Below are positions 40,958 to 48,193 of a stretch of 64,000 bases of DNA, in pieces (within the stretch, counting starts at the first letter, position 1; each line of letters begins with the position of its first letter). The DNA lies in contig CALEPR010000154.1 of the NCBI GenBank assembly GCA_937910665.1, positions 8,642 through 72,641 on the forward strand, given 5' to 3'. The notes below the pieces were generated by a model, which searched no databases, was not told the DNA's origin, and was given only the letters and a program-made list of their open reading frames with translations. This stretch comes from an uncultured Selenomonadales bacterium. Lineage in GTDB: Bacteria; Bacillota; Negativicutes; Selenomonadales; Selenomonadaceae. A program made the translations under genes and the position numbers.

Positions 40958-41341
40958 TTAAATCGCATAACCGGCTTTAATAATCTGAACTTGCACTGCC
41001 TCGCCTGTTTTGCCGTCAGTTAATGCTTGTGCCAAAATAAATTTTCCTGCAGTCGCTTTCATTGCCACGCCGTCAGCACCCGCCGCGAGCAAATCACCTG
41101 CGGACACATTTTCGCCAACAATCCAAAGAGTAATTCCTTTGACCTGCACCGTGACTTCATCACCGGCAACAATCGGCAATTCGTTTTCAGCCGTCAAAAT
41201 TCCAATCGGAACATCTCCCGCCGTCGCCGTTACAACTCCTGTGTCAGAAAATTTCGCGGCGGTAAATGCTCCGCCCGTCAAATTATTTTTAACCGTGAAC
41301 GCCAAAGTCGCGCTCTCATTGATAATGCTTCCGTTATACAT
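40958..41341 (-). CDS. Capsid decoration protein, DUF2190-like (127 aa)
   Basis: An all-beta Ala/Gly-rich small protein (MYNGSIINESATLAFTVKNN, VPIGILTAENELPIVAGDEVTVQ, VSAGDLLAAGADGVAM). The V-x-x-G-D-x-L-x-A-G/D-x-x-G pattern is typical of capsid decoration/stabilisation proteins (lambda gpD-like, DUF2190). It lies between scaffold and major capsid genes. Confidence 0.8.
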   Translation of the reverse strand: MYNGSIINESATLAFTVKNNLTGGAFTAAKFSDTGVVTATAGDVPIGILTAENELPIVAGDEVTVQVKGITLWIVGENVSAGDLLAAGADGVAMKATAGKFILAQALTDGKTGEAVQVQIIKAGYAI

Positions 41342-41355
41342 TTTTGTTTCCTCCG

Positions 41356-42333
41356 TTAATTGTCCAAAGCCGCTCTCAAATCAGGATTTTCTTGAAGAAC
41401 TTTGTCGATTGACTGATGATAGCTGATGTCAGGGTTATTTTTCCGAATGTCAGATGCCATTTTTTCAACCTGTGTCTGTGCGTTGCCGATAAATCCGTTG
41501 CCGCGCTTGCCAATTTCTGAAAACATTCCGGTTTTTTCGACCGCCGCCACTGCTCCGTCCATCACCGCAATCGCACTTTCGTACAACGCAGGATTGCTAC
41601 GTTTCGCCTGTTTCAACATCGGCGCGAGTTCTTCTGCCTTCAAGCCGAGAATCTCATATTTCTTTGCAAACTCGATAAATTCTTTGTCTTCGGCTTTTTC
41701 GACTTTGCCTTGTAAATTTTTCACGACCTGCGCCAACGCTTCTGTCAAATCGGCAACTTCTTCGGATTTTTCGACTTCAGAACTTTTTTCCACAGATTTT
41801 TCTACGATTTTTTCCTCGATAATCGGCGCAGGATTTTCTTCCACTGTTCCGGCATCGACTGCGCCGTCGTTTTCAAGGCTGATGCGTACACCCAAACTTT
41901 TTTCAATGCTCTCGATTGCGGCAAGCTGTACCGCGTCGAGTTTTTTCCTCAAATCATTTTCCATTGATTTTTCCTCCACTTCTTTTTCTTCAGACTTTGC
42001 AAATTTCTCGTCGACTTTTTTTGTCGGATCGTCGTCAGGATTATCTTCAATCGGCTCGGAATTTTTTTCTTCGTCGTCTGCGTTGACTGCAGGCGTATTT
42101 ACTTCTCCGGCTTTTGAAAATTTTTCCACAGTCGCCGTCAAACTCGAAACAAAAGCGTCAGTAAATTCTTCCTCGCTCACTCCGATTGACTTCGCAAATT
42201 TCGACAGAACTGTTTCTTCAGAATCGGTTTTTTCGTCCGCTCTTTTGTACAGAGAAATTTTTGCGCCCGGATTTGCTCCTGCGTCCACAAAATCCACGCT
42301 CGTGACTTCAAGATTTTTTAATTTTGCAGGCAT
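41356..42333 (-). CDS. Capsid scaffold-like protein (325 aa)
   Basis: The N-terminal MPAKLKNLEVTSVDFVDAGANP is the S-V-D-F-V-x-x-G-A-N/A opening of phage scaffold/protease-fusion proteins. A long Glu/Lys/Ser-rich coiled region (45-220) follows, and a helical C-terminus ends DPDLRAALDN-like (ENPDLRAALDN). It is very acidic and repetitive, as internal scaffolds are. It is encoded between the protease and decoration genes, so it would fill the procapsid and be digested. Confidence 0.78.
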   Translation of the reverse strand: MPAKLKNLEVTSVDFVDAGANPGAKISLYKRADEKTDSEETVLSKFAKSIGVSEEEFTDAFVSSLTATVEKFSKAGEVNTPAVNADDEEKNSEPIEDNPDDDPTKKVDEKFAKSEEKEVEEKSMENDLRKKLDAVQLAAIESIEKSLGVRISLENDGAVDAGTVEENPAPIIEEKIVEKSVEKSSEVEKSEEVADLTEALAQVVKNLQGKVEKAEDKEFIEFAKKYEILGLKAEELAPMLKQAKRSNPALYESAIAVMDGAVAAVEKTGMFSEIGKRGNGFIGNAQTQVEKMASDIRKNNPDISYHQSIDKVLQENPDLRAALDN

Positions 42334-42351
42334 AATTTTTACTCCTTTCGA

Positions 42352-42741
42352 TTAAATTTTTTCGCGGAAGGCTTTTCCTTCGATTGAAAACATCGAATAC
42401 TCTCCGCTTTTAACTTTTTTCCAAACTTCGTCGTCAGTGACATAAAATCCAATCCACCAACTTGTTTTAAGAGAATCCTTCGGCAAGCCGAGTGCTTTTA
42501 ACTTTTCCGGCGTGAAAATAATGCTTTCGACAAGTTCAGCACAACCGCCGCGCTCGTGCATTTCTCCGCCTTCTCGGTAAAATCTCACAAAATTGTAAGC
42601 CGCTTGCTCCAATTCCTCCGCGTCGATTACGTCACCTTGACCGTCCACAATATTCGCGACGCTCGCCCAGCCAAACGCAAGTCTTTTTTCTTCGCTCGAC
42701 TTTTGTATTTCAAATTTTCCTTCGAGTTTGACATCATTCAT
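42352..42741 (-). CDS. xkdF: Prohead protease, XkdF-like (129 aa)
   Basis: ATG 42741 follows TAGGTGAG. The protein shows LAFGWASVANIVDGQGDVID, then MHERGG and KTSWWIGFYVTDDEVWKKVKSGEYSMFSIEG. This agrees with XkdF/HK97-type serine protease folds, with probable catalytic His in MHERGG and Ser in the YSMFSI strand. It is short because the scaffold is a separate gene. It would cleave scaffold and capsid N-termini during maturation. Confidence 0.85.
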   Translation of the reverse strand: MNDVKLEGKFEIQKSSEEKRLAFGWASVANIVDGQGDVIDAEELEQAAYNFVRFYREGGEMHERGGCAELVESIIFTPEKLKALGLPKDSLKTSWWIGFYVTDDEVWKKVKSGEYSMFSIEGKAFREKI

Positions 42742-42842
42742 TTTTCTCACCTACGCAATTATTTTAGCTACGAAATTTCTCGTAACTAAATTTTTTTGAC
42801 AAAACTTATTTCGCTCTTGAAAAGTTTTTTTTTGTTTACGGA

Positions 42843-43448
42843 TTACCAAGTGAAAGCATAACCGAAAAGCGTTTGCTCGTCTTTCGTTCCTGCACTTATC
42901 GGCAAAATTCCGACGATTGACGGCTTGCCTTCAAAAATATTGAGTACAAAAACGACAGCTCTCGGTTGCGCGTTAGGATAAATCGTCTTCGCCTCGCAAA
43001 CGATAAAATGATTTTCTCCGCGCACAATTTGTTTGCCGATATACATCACAGGTTTGTAGGAAACTCCAACGAGAGTTTTTTCCGCAGTGGCGAACGCCGC
43101 TTGAATTTCCGGCGCAAGTTCTTCGCTCTCGATGATTCTGTCGATTTTCGCTCCCGCGCCTTGAATGGATTGTTCGCCCGGCGGCACATTGATGACAAGC
43201 CCGACGATTGATTTATCCTTGTTTTTCGTCGCACGAATGTCTTCAGCAATGAACAAATAATTCACGCCGTTCACAGTCTGCTTGCCGACGTACCAAATCG
43301 GATTGTAAGTCGCACCCAAAAGCGGCGTGCTGTTAACTGCGCCCATCGCCGACGCTACCTCTTGCGGAAGTTTGTTTACAGGCAAGTTGGCAATTTCATA
43401 ACCGCCAAAAGTCTCGCCTAATTCGATTCCACCAAATTTCTTTGCCAT
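42843..43448 (-). CDS. Tandem cystatin-like domain protein (201 aa)
   Basis: It has two copies of one module: PIWYVGKQTVNGVNYLFIAE (residues about 50-69) and PVMYIGKQIVRGENHFIVCE (about 133-152). Each contains the cystatin-type Q-x-V-x-G loop (57-61 and 140-144) followed by beta strands and a G-x-x-S-I turn. Cystatins inhibit papain-like proteases. Phage relatives may instead be structural. It lies beside the prohead protease but in its own transcript unit, after the duplicated regulatory element at 43491. The function is inferred. Confidence 0.65.
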   Translation of the reverse strand: MAKKFGGIELGETFGGYEIANLPVNKLPQEVASAMGAVNSTPLLGATYNPIWYVGKQTVNGVNYLFIAEDIRATKNKDKSIVGLVINVPPGEQSIQGAGAKIDRIIESEELAPEIQAAFATAEKTLVGVSYKPVMYIGKQIVRGENHFIVCEAKTIYPNAQPRAVVFVLNIFEGKPSIVGILPISAGTKDEQTLFGYAFTW

Positions 43449-43490
43449 AAAAATTCCTCCTCATTTTTCAAGAGCGAAATAAATCTTGCC

Positions 43491-43554
43491 AAATAAAAAA
43501 GCACTCCGCATTTTGCAAAGTGCTTTGTGTGATATAATCTCCTCGAAAGGAGTT
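43491..43554. repeat. Regulatory repeat A: leftward terminator plus rightward promoter
   Basis: It is about 90% identical to repeat B at 44495-44558. On the minus strand AGCACT...AGTGCT with T6 is a terminator. On the plus strand an extended -10 (TGA-TATAAT, 43530-43538) is followed by CTCC-TCGAAA-GGAG and the SD of the reversed gene at 43560. Confidence 0.75.
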
Positions 43555-43559
43555 GGCTT

Positions 43560-43805
43560 ATGATGCAAATTCGCGATTACGCGAAAATTTTTCTCAACGA
43601 AGCCGCAGAAACTAACGAAATTTTTGATTTCATTGATACTGAGTTTATTGCTCATTCTTGTAATTTCGATGAAATGTTGACCGAACATATCACGGAATAT
43701 TTACAGGATTGCGGATTCATTATGGACTGTGTTTTCGTTTTAGGAAAAAATTATCCTTTTAATTTTCGGATAAGTCGCGCCGGTTATGATTGGCTCGCGC
43801 ATTGA
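43560..43805 (+). CDS. Reversed 'moron' gene in the head region (81 aa)
   Basis: ATG 43560 follows AAAGGAG with ideal spacing and an extended -10 promoter. The protein begins MMQIRDYAKIFLNEAAETNE and ends FRISRAGYDWLAH, an ending common in small winged-helix-like proteins. The opposite-strand frame here lacks an SD and looks random. All neighbours are on the minus strand, so this is an independently expressed insertion between cystatin-like and accessory genes, the classic moron position. Role unknown; superinfection exclusion is a guess. Confidence 0.65.
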   Translation: MMQIRDYAKIFLNEAAETNEIFDFIDTEFIAHSCNFDEMLTEHITEYLQDCGFIMDCVFVLGKNYPFNFRISRAGYDWLAH

Positions 43806-44029
43806 TTGAAAGATTCTGCTATCGGTCTTTGGTCGATAAACTCTGCCAAGAATTTCAGAAATTCTCCGACGCTTTTATGATTTCCGCAATTTGGCGGAGA
43901 AATTTTTTTCGGCAATTCCTGCATAGTCACGCTGACATAAACCATAGAATTTCCGATATTTGAAAAAAATGTCTGCGTTTTGGCTCTGCAAGTCTCTATC
44001 TGATACGGCAGATTATTTTTTTCTTCCAA
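43784..44029 (-). CDS. Small unknown protein (81 aa) convergent with the moron
   Basis: TTG 44029 fits GGAG 9 nt upstream better than the GTG inside it. The sequence holds FSNIGNSMVYVSVTMQELPKK, then SVGEFLKFLAEFIDQRPI, a beta-then-helix plan. It overlaps the moron tail to tail by 22 bp, so antisense interference between the two messages is possible. It follows the Cys-rich gene in the leftward direction. Confidence 0.55.
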   Translation of the reverse strand: MEEKNNLPYQIETCRAKTQTFFSNIGNSMVYVSVTMQELPKKISPPNCGNHKSVGEFLKFLAEFIDQRPIAESFNQCASQS

Positions 44030-44055
44030 AGTTATCACGCTCCAACCACAAAATT

Positions 44056-44481
44056 TTATTCAGCAAATTCACAATCAGAGAAATAATTTCTGAAATATTC
44101 TTTGGCTTCCGCATTGGAATTTTTCAAAAATCTTTTATACGGAAATTTTGAGCCGTACAAATTTCCTTCGTCCATTACTCCGCAGTCAACGCCTGTTATT
44201 TCTGTCAGCTTGTCTAAAATTTGCCGCCAACGCGGCTTTGTCGGATAAATTTTTTCTGAGTATTTATTGCGATTAACCAAACTGCATTGAAATTTGCAAA
44301 ACGAACAGCCAGAAAGAAAATCTTCGCCGTAAACCGCGCCTTGCAACATTCGTGCCACGCAATGTGCTTCTTGCTCCGTGAATTTTACAGTGCCAATATC
44401 AAACTCATCTTGAAGACACCGACTTTTGAGTTGTCGCTTGAGTTCGGCGTTTTCTTGCGTCAATTTTTCAATGTCGTCCAT
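44056..44481 (-). CDS. Cys-rich accessory protein, paralogue 1 (141 aa)
   Basis: ATG 44481 (MDDIEKLTQENAELKRQL) follows GAGGTGG. A short N-terminal coiled coil leads to EQEAHCVARMLQGAVYG and the cluster C-S-F-C-x-x-x-C (about 85-92), then FPYKRFLKNSNAEAKEYFRN. The second half closely matches the 103-aa protein at 44558-44869, which lacks the coiled coil. Cys spacing suggests a metal site. The duplicated genes are each followed by copies of the same regulatory repeat. Function unknown. Confidence 0.6.
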   Translation of the reverse strand: MDDIEKLTQENAELKRQLKSRCLQDEFDIGTVKFTEQEAHCVARMLQGAVYGEDFLSGCSFCKFQCSLVNRNKYSEKIYPTKPRWRQILDKLTEITGVDCGVMDEGNLYGSKFPYKRFLKNSNAEAKEYFRNYFSDCEFAE

Positions 44482-44494
44482 CTTTCCACCTCGC

Positions 44495-44558
44495 CAACAA
44501 AAAAGCACTCCGCATTTTACAAAGTGCTTTGTGTGTTATAATCTCCTCGAAAGGAGTT
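44495..44558. repeat. Regulatory repeat B (copy of A)
   Basis: A near copy of 43491-43554. It contains the same terminator hairpin on the minus strand and the same extended -10 TGT-TATAAT (44534-44542) on plus. Here no start codon follows on the plus strand, so the promoter would read antisense into the 103-aa gene. Confidence 0.75.
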
Positions 44559-44869
44559 TAAATATCTGAAAATCTATTCCTGAAGTAGTCGATTATTTCT
44601 GCATTGGCATTCTTCAGGAATTTTTTATACGGAAATCTTGAGTTCGGTAATGTGCCGTAAATTTCTGCGCCAACGTCTACGCCGGTTTCTTCGGTAAATC
44701 TGTTTCTCAGCTGATTGAATATCAGAGAACTTTCTGCTTGTTTATAGCACTGCACTTTGCAATATTGACAGCCGTCAAGCGGACAGCCAAAACTTTTGTC
44801 ATCGCCACCATACAAACTTGCTTGCAGTAATCTTGCCACGCAATGCGCCTCTTGCTCCGACAATATCAT
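44558..44869 (-). CDS. Cys-rich accessory protein, paralogue 2 (103 aa)
   Basis: It begins MILSEQEAHCVARLLQASLYG, then GCPLDGCQYCKVQCYK (four Cys in 12 residues) and ends FPYKKFLKNANAEIIDYFRNRFSDI. These blocks align with paralogue 1 through its length, so a tandem gene duplication produced the pair. ATG follows GAGGTG. Its stop lies within repeat B. The Cys cluster may bind zinc. Confidence 0.62.
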   Translation of the reverse strand: MILSEQEAHCVARLLQASLYGGDDKSFGCPLDGCQYCKVQCYKQAESSLIFNQLRNRFTEETGVDVGAEIYGTLPNSRFPYKKFLKNANAEIIDYFRNRFSDI

Positions 44870-44884
44870 TTTCTCACCTCATCA

Positions 44885-44906
44885 AAAAAGCACTCCGAAA
44901 AGTGCC
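44885..44906 (-). terminator. Leftward terminator before paralogue 2
   Basis: On the minus strand GCACT-tttcgg-AGTGC is followed by T6, between the YjcQ-like gene and the SD of the 103-aa gene. It is the same hairpin family as repeats A and B with a shorter loop. Confidence 0.65.
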
Positions 44907-44910
44907 TTAA

Positions 44911-45198
44911 TCATATTCCGCTGAGTTCTTTCCGCGCGTTTTCCATTAGCGGATTCGTGTTCAGATATTCCAAGCCGCGCAATGTAATTTTCGTGCCGTC
45001 GTAAATTCCGATTTTCTGTCCACCGATAAATTCTTGCACTTGAAAGCCTTTGACGTAACCTTCGTCCTGCAACATTTCACAAAGCGAAACTAAATCTCGC
45101 TCGGCTATTCCTAACCGAAACAGCTCATCAATTTCGCTTGACTTCATTGCTCGTTCAAGCGTCCGCAGTATCAAGTAAATTTTCTTGAAGTTTTGCAT
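44911..45198 (-). CDS. YjcQ-like winged-helix protein (95 aa)
   Basis: ATG 45198 (MQNFKKIYLILRTLERAMKS) follows GGAG. It continues ERDLVSLCEMLQDEGYVKGF and ends KITLRGLEYLNTNPLMENA, the typical YjcQ pattern of a small winged helix ending in I-T-L-x-G-L-E-Y-L-x-x-N. It is common in Bacillota phages, with a likely DNA-binding or host-interaction role. Confidence 0.75.
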   Translation of the reverse strand: MQNFKKIYLILRTLERAMKSSEIDELFRLGIAERDLVSLCEMLQDEGYVKGFQVQEFIGGQKIGIYDGTKITLRGLEYLNTNPLMENARKELSGI

Positions 45199-45244
45199 TT
45201 TCTCACGCTCCAAACAAAAAACCGCTCAACAGCAATTAAAATTT

Positions 45245-45421
45245 TTAGCTTGAAGTTTCCGATTTCTTTTTCTTGGCATTTTTAAGCCGTTCCAACAAAC
45301 TGTCGCGAAACTCTTCAACCGTCAAACCTGAATCAAGAGGATATGCCACAAATTCACCCGGCAATTCTTTTTCCGCTCTTCGGATTAAATCAATCACGTC
45401 TCTTGGTAACTTCGGTCCCAT
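45245..45421 (-). CDS. Small protein after the MuF-zincin gene (58 aa), possible immunity candidate
   Basis: ATG 45421 starts MGPKLPRDVIDLIRRAEKEL and continues PGEFVAYPLDSGLTVEEFR. It overlaps the end of the MuF fusion gene by 32 bp; AAGGAG is 13 nt upstream, rather far. It is helical with a basic tail. Being directly downstream of a toxin-like C-terminal domain, an immunity role is possible but not supported by sequence. Confidence 0.5.
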   Translation of the reverse strand: MGPKLPRDVIDLIRRAEKELPGEFVAYPLDSGLTVEEFRDSLLERLKNAKKKKSETSS

Positions 45422-46934
45422 AGCACTTTTTCAACTCCTTCAGTAATTCTTTTAGCGGAATTATGCTATTTACAAATTCCAGACCTATTTTATCATTTGT
45501 GTAATGAATTGTCATTAAATTTGCTACGATTTCGCGTTCTCTATTTCCTGGAGATTTTGTCCAGTAATCTTTTTCGTGTGCGAAAATTCCAGAAAGCTCG
45601 GTATAAGTAATCGCCGCCACCAAATCGCTAACACTCATATTTTCGCCGAGAGAACCACTTAACAAATTTTTGTAATGTTTTCGGTTACTCAAAAGAATTT
45701 TATTAACCTTGTCAGCAATCTCAAAAATTTCATTTGATAGAGACAAACTTATTTCGTTTTCCAAATCAATTAAATGTGATATTTCGTGAGTTACGGCTTC
45801 AACTGTATCGTACTTGTACCAATATGGATATTGTGGATTGTAAAGAATTTTTCCTTCTGCCATATCGCAAGCGATTGGTTTGTTCATAACTCTGTTAACC
45901 AAAAAATAATCTGGTGTCACATATTTTTCAAGCAAGCCATTTAACTCATCAGAATTATTCGGTTTAATTACTGTTGCCGCAAATCCTTTTATTTCCAAAT
46001 AATCCGAGCGCGAATTTCTTTTCGGCTCGTCAATTTCACGATAGACTATAACACAGCGACAACGCGGATGTAAAGGCGGTGTCTGTCCGTCCGTCACGCT
46101 TGAATTAAAAAATTTATCTTCAAAGCCGACGACCGTGCCGCTTAAATCCATACAGCGACCGCAAACTCTGTTTGTTCCGGCTGTCGTCCAGACTTTTTCA
46201 CAACGACCCATTAAGCCGTTTGACATTGCCTGTCTGACCGATTCGTGTGTGCCGCGATTGTAAGCAAATGAAAGTTCGGTATGAGCAATCATTTCCGCAC
46301 GTTGTCTGTGCTGTTTGCTTGAATATTTTAACGCCGCCGCTTGCGCTTTTTCTTCGGCTTTCGCTTGCGTCATTCGCGGATGGTTTTTCAGCAAATTTTC
46401 TCTGACTTTGTTTTGGTATCTGAGATTAGCCGCCGCTTGCCTTTGATTCAAGCCGATTGTCGGACGAATCATTTTTGCAATTTCTTTCATCGACATTCCA
46501 TTATCTTGACCGTAAGCCAAAATAGATTTTATCGCTTGTCGAGTTTCGGCGTTGATGTTCGTGACAAATTCCGCGCCGTGTTTGTTCAGCCAATCTTTAA
46601 CAAATCTGTCGCTGTCGTAAAAAACATTTCCGTGTTTTTCGGAAAAATGTTTTGCGCCCTCGTTAATTGCCGAACGCCACAGCGGATTTAATTTTTCGTT
46701 CACAAACCTTGCGTAATCTTCCTGCCACTTGCGAATTTCATTTTCAAAGCCTGCTGCCGCCGCTCGTTCGAGTTCCGCATAAGTCACAGAATTTTGCTGT
46801 TCCTTAAAAATTTTCGTGAGCCAATAGGTAAGTTGCGGAGAATTTTCGTCGAGGAAAGAATTCAGCCGCGCCAAAAGTTCTTGTGCCTCTTCCGAAGGTG
46901 TATTTTTTTTAATCGCTCTCTTGAAGATGAACAT
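45390..46934 (-). CDS. MuF-type head morphogenesis protein fused to a C-terminal zincin domain
   Basis: This 514-aa protein (ATG 46934 after GGAGG) has residues 40-300 as a Mu gpF/SPP1 gp7-like minor head protein. It carries AEMIAHTELSFAYNRGTHES, the C-G-R-C pair (258-261) and the H-P-R-C-R-C ending (289-294). Residues 305-514 are extra: HEISH (383-387) matches the HExxH zinc-metalloprotease motif, with E468 region (EREIVANL) as possible third ligand. MuF proteins carrying C-terminal toxin domains are a described class. The fusion could be injected with the genome or released at lysis. Confidence 0.85.
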   Translation of the reverse strand: MFIFKRAIKKNTPSEEAQELLARLNSFLDENSPQLTYWLTKIFKEQQNSVTYAELERAAAAGFENEIRKWQEDYARFVNEKLNPLWRSAINEGAKHFSEKHGNVFYDSDRFVKDWLNKHGAEFVTNINAETRQAIKSILAYGQDNGMSMKEIAKMIRPTIGLNQRQAAANLRYQNKVRENLLKNHPRMTQAKAEEKAQAAALKYSSKQHRQRAEMIAHTELSFAYNRGTHESVRQAMSNGLMGRCEKVWTTAGTNRVCGRCMDLSGTVVGFEDKFFNSSVTDGQTPPLHPRCRCVIVYREIDEPKRNSRSDYLEIKGFAATVIKPNNSDELNGLLEKYVTPDYFLVNRVMNKPIACDMAEGKILYNPQYPYWYKYDTVEAVTHEISHLIDLENEISLSLSNEIFEIADKVNKILLSNRKHYKNLLSGSLGENMSVSDLVAAITYTELSGIFAHEKDYWTKSPGNREREIVANLMTIHYTNDKIGLEFVNSIIPLKELLKELKKCYGTEVTKRRD

Positions 46935-48189
46935 TTTCAGCCTCCGAAAATTTATCAACTCTTTCAGGCAATCCGGCTTGACGGCGCAGATAATCTTCAA
47001 TGCCTTCATCAGGAGTGATAATTCCTGTGCCGGTCATTTTTTCGATAAAGCCGCCGAGTTTTTCCAAGTCTTGAGTTTCAATGTCGCCGTGAATCAACTT
47101 CGGATAATCAGTCAAGCCGTCAAAATAATTACCGTTGACGCTGATAAGTTGCGGAATTGCTTTTCGGTTGAAAACTTCGCAAATTATGTCCAAAAATGCG
47201 CCGATTGCCATTGCAAAAAGTTCGGTCTTGTCGCTCGACAACGCCCAGCTGCCTGTGTTTTGGTGTCCGAGAAAAATAAAATCCGCCAAAACCGTCATCG
47301 CAATTCGCGTGTCGTAACGCTCAATAATTGCCGAAGTGTCGAATTGGCGGCGCGAGCCTGTGGAAACCAATTCAAGTTTCCAATCTGCAGGAAGTGTAAT
47401 TCCTTCGGCAGAATCGCGGCGAATATTTTTTATCAAAGTGTCGCAAGCCGCACGAAGTGCGATTGATTGAGGATTTTCGCTGTTCCAAATATCAACCTTT
47501 TCAGGAGCGATTAGCACAGGAAAACCGGCAAGGTCGCGCTCGATTCCAACTCCTTCTATCTCCTGCAAACGTTTTTTGAAATACCAGCTTCGATAAGCCG
47601 AACGCAAAATACTTCGACCTTCAGGATTATCTTTTCGGCTTTCAGTTCGAAATAAAAGCAATTTATCAATCGGAATGGTAATCATTTTAAAACTCGGCGC
47701 AGGAATTTGAGTAAATCCTATCAAGTTGTCGTCATCGTCGTACTCCCATTGATACAAACTTTCTTGACTGCGAATCGGTAATTTTTGCCAGCCGATAAGC
47801 CCGTCGGAATATTTGCTGTCAAGGCGAGAATCTTTTTTGCGTCCCATTCGTCGCTTATAAACAATTTCGTGAACGCTCCAGCCGAAAGTCAAAAAAGATA
47901 AAATTTCCGAGATTGTGTCTGTCCAAGTCATTGCCATATCGTGAAGACAACTTTCGACAAACTCTGCAGATTTTTTATCGACTTCCTCGCCGCCCGAAGG
48001 TTGAACGCTCCAGTCACATTGACGAATCAACATTTTTATGGAAAAAAGAATCGCACCGACAACATCATCGTTTTCGCTCATTTCTTCGTAGACGCGAACA
48101 CCGTTAATTCCTTGCAACTCGCGCAGAAATTCTTCGTAAAATCTGCCGCCGTATCTTTTTACGCCAATGCGTCCGATTTCTTGTGGCAT
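46909..48189 (-). CDS. Portal protein, DUF935/Mu gp29-like (426 aa)
   Basis: The pattern includes MSENDDVVGAILFSIKMLIRQCDW, LSFLTFGWSVHEIVYKRR, LPIRSQESLYQWEYDDD, LLLFRTESRKDNPEGRSILRSAYRSWYFK and FLGHQNTGSWALSSDKTELF, a standard DUF935 portal. It forms the dodecameric DNA entry ring. It overlaps the MuF gene by 26 bp, the usual portal-MuF coupling, and follows the large terminase by 4 bp. Confidence 0.92.
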   Translation of the reverse strand: MPQEIGRIGVKRYGGRFYEEFLRELQGINGVRVYEEMSENDDVVGAILFSIKMLIRQCDWSVQPSGGEEVDKKSAEFVESCLHDMAMTWTDTISEILSFLTFGWSVHEIVYKRRMGRKKDSRLDSKYSDGLIGWQKLPIRSQESLYQWEYDDDDNLIGFTQIPAPSFKMITIPIDKLLLFRTESRKDNPEGRSILRSAYRSWYFKKRLQEIEGVGIERDLAGFPVLIAPEKVDIWNSENPQSIALRAACDTLIKNIRRDSAEGITLPADWKLELVSTGSRRQFDTSAIIERYDTRIAMTVLADFIFLGHQNTGSWALSSDKTELFAMAIGAFLDIICEVFNRKAIPQLISVNGNYFDGLTDYPKLIHGDIETQDLEKLGGFIEKMTGTGIITPDEGIEDYLRRQAGLPERVDKFSEAENVHLQESD

Positions 48190-48193
48190 TTTG

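Noticed and set aside
40227..40961. 244-codon plus-strand frame opposite the major capsid gene
   Set aside because: No SD and no family resemblance; it mirrors the codon structure of the capsid gene.
42762..42802. Inverted repeat TTAG..ACGA / TCGT..CTAA as a leftward terminator
   Set aside because: The T run is on the plus strand, where no gene precedes it; kept only as an unexplained palindrome.
43461..43688. Minus-strand frame opposite the moron gene
   Set aside because: Weak start and no SD; the plus-strand frame has promoter, SD and a natural ending.
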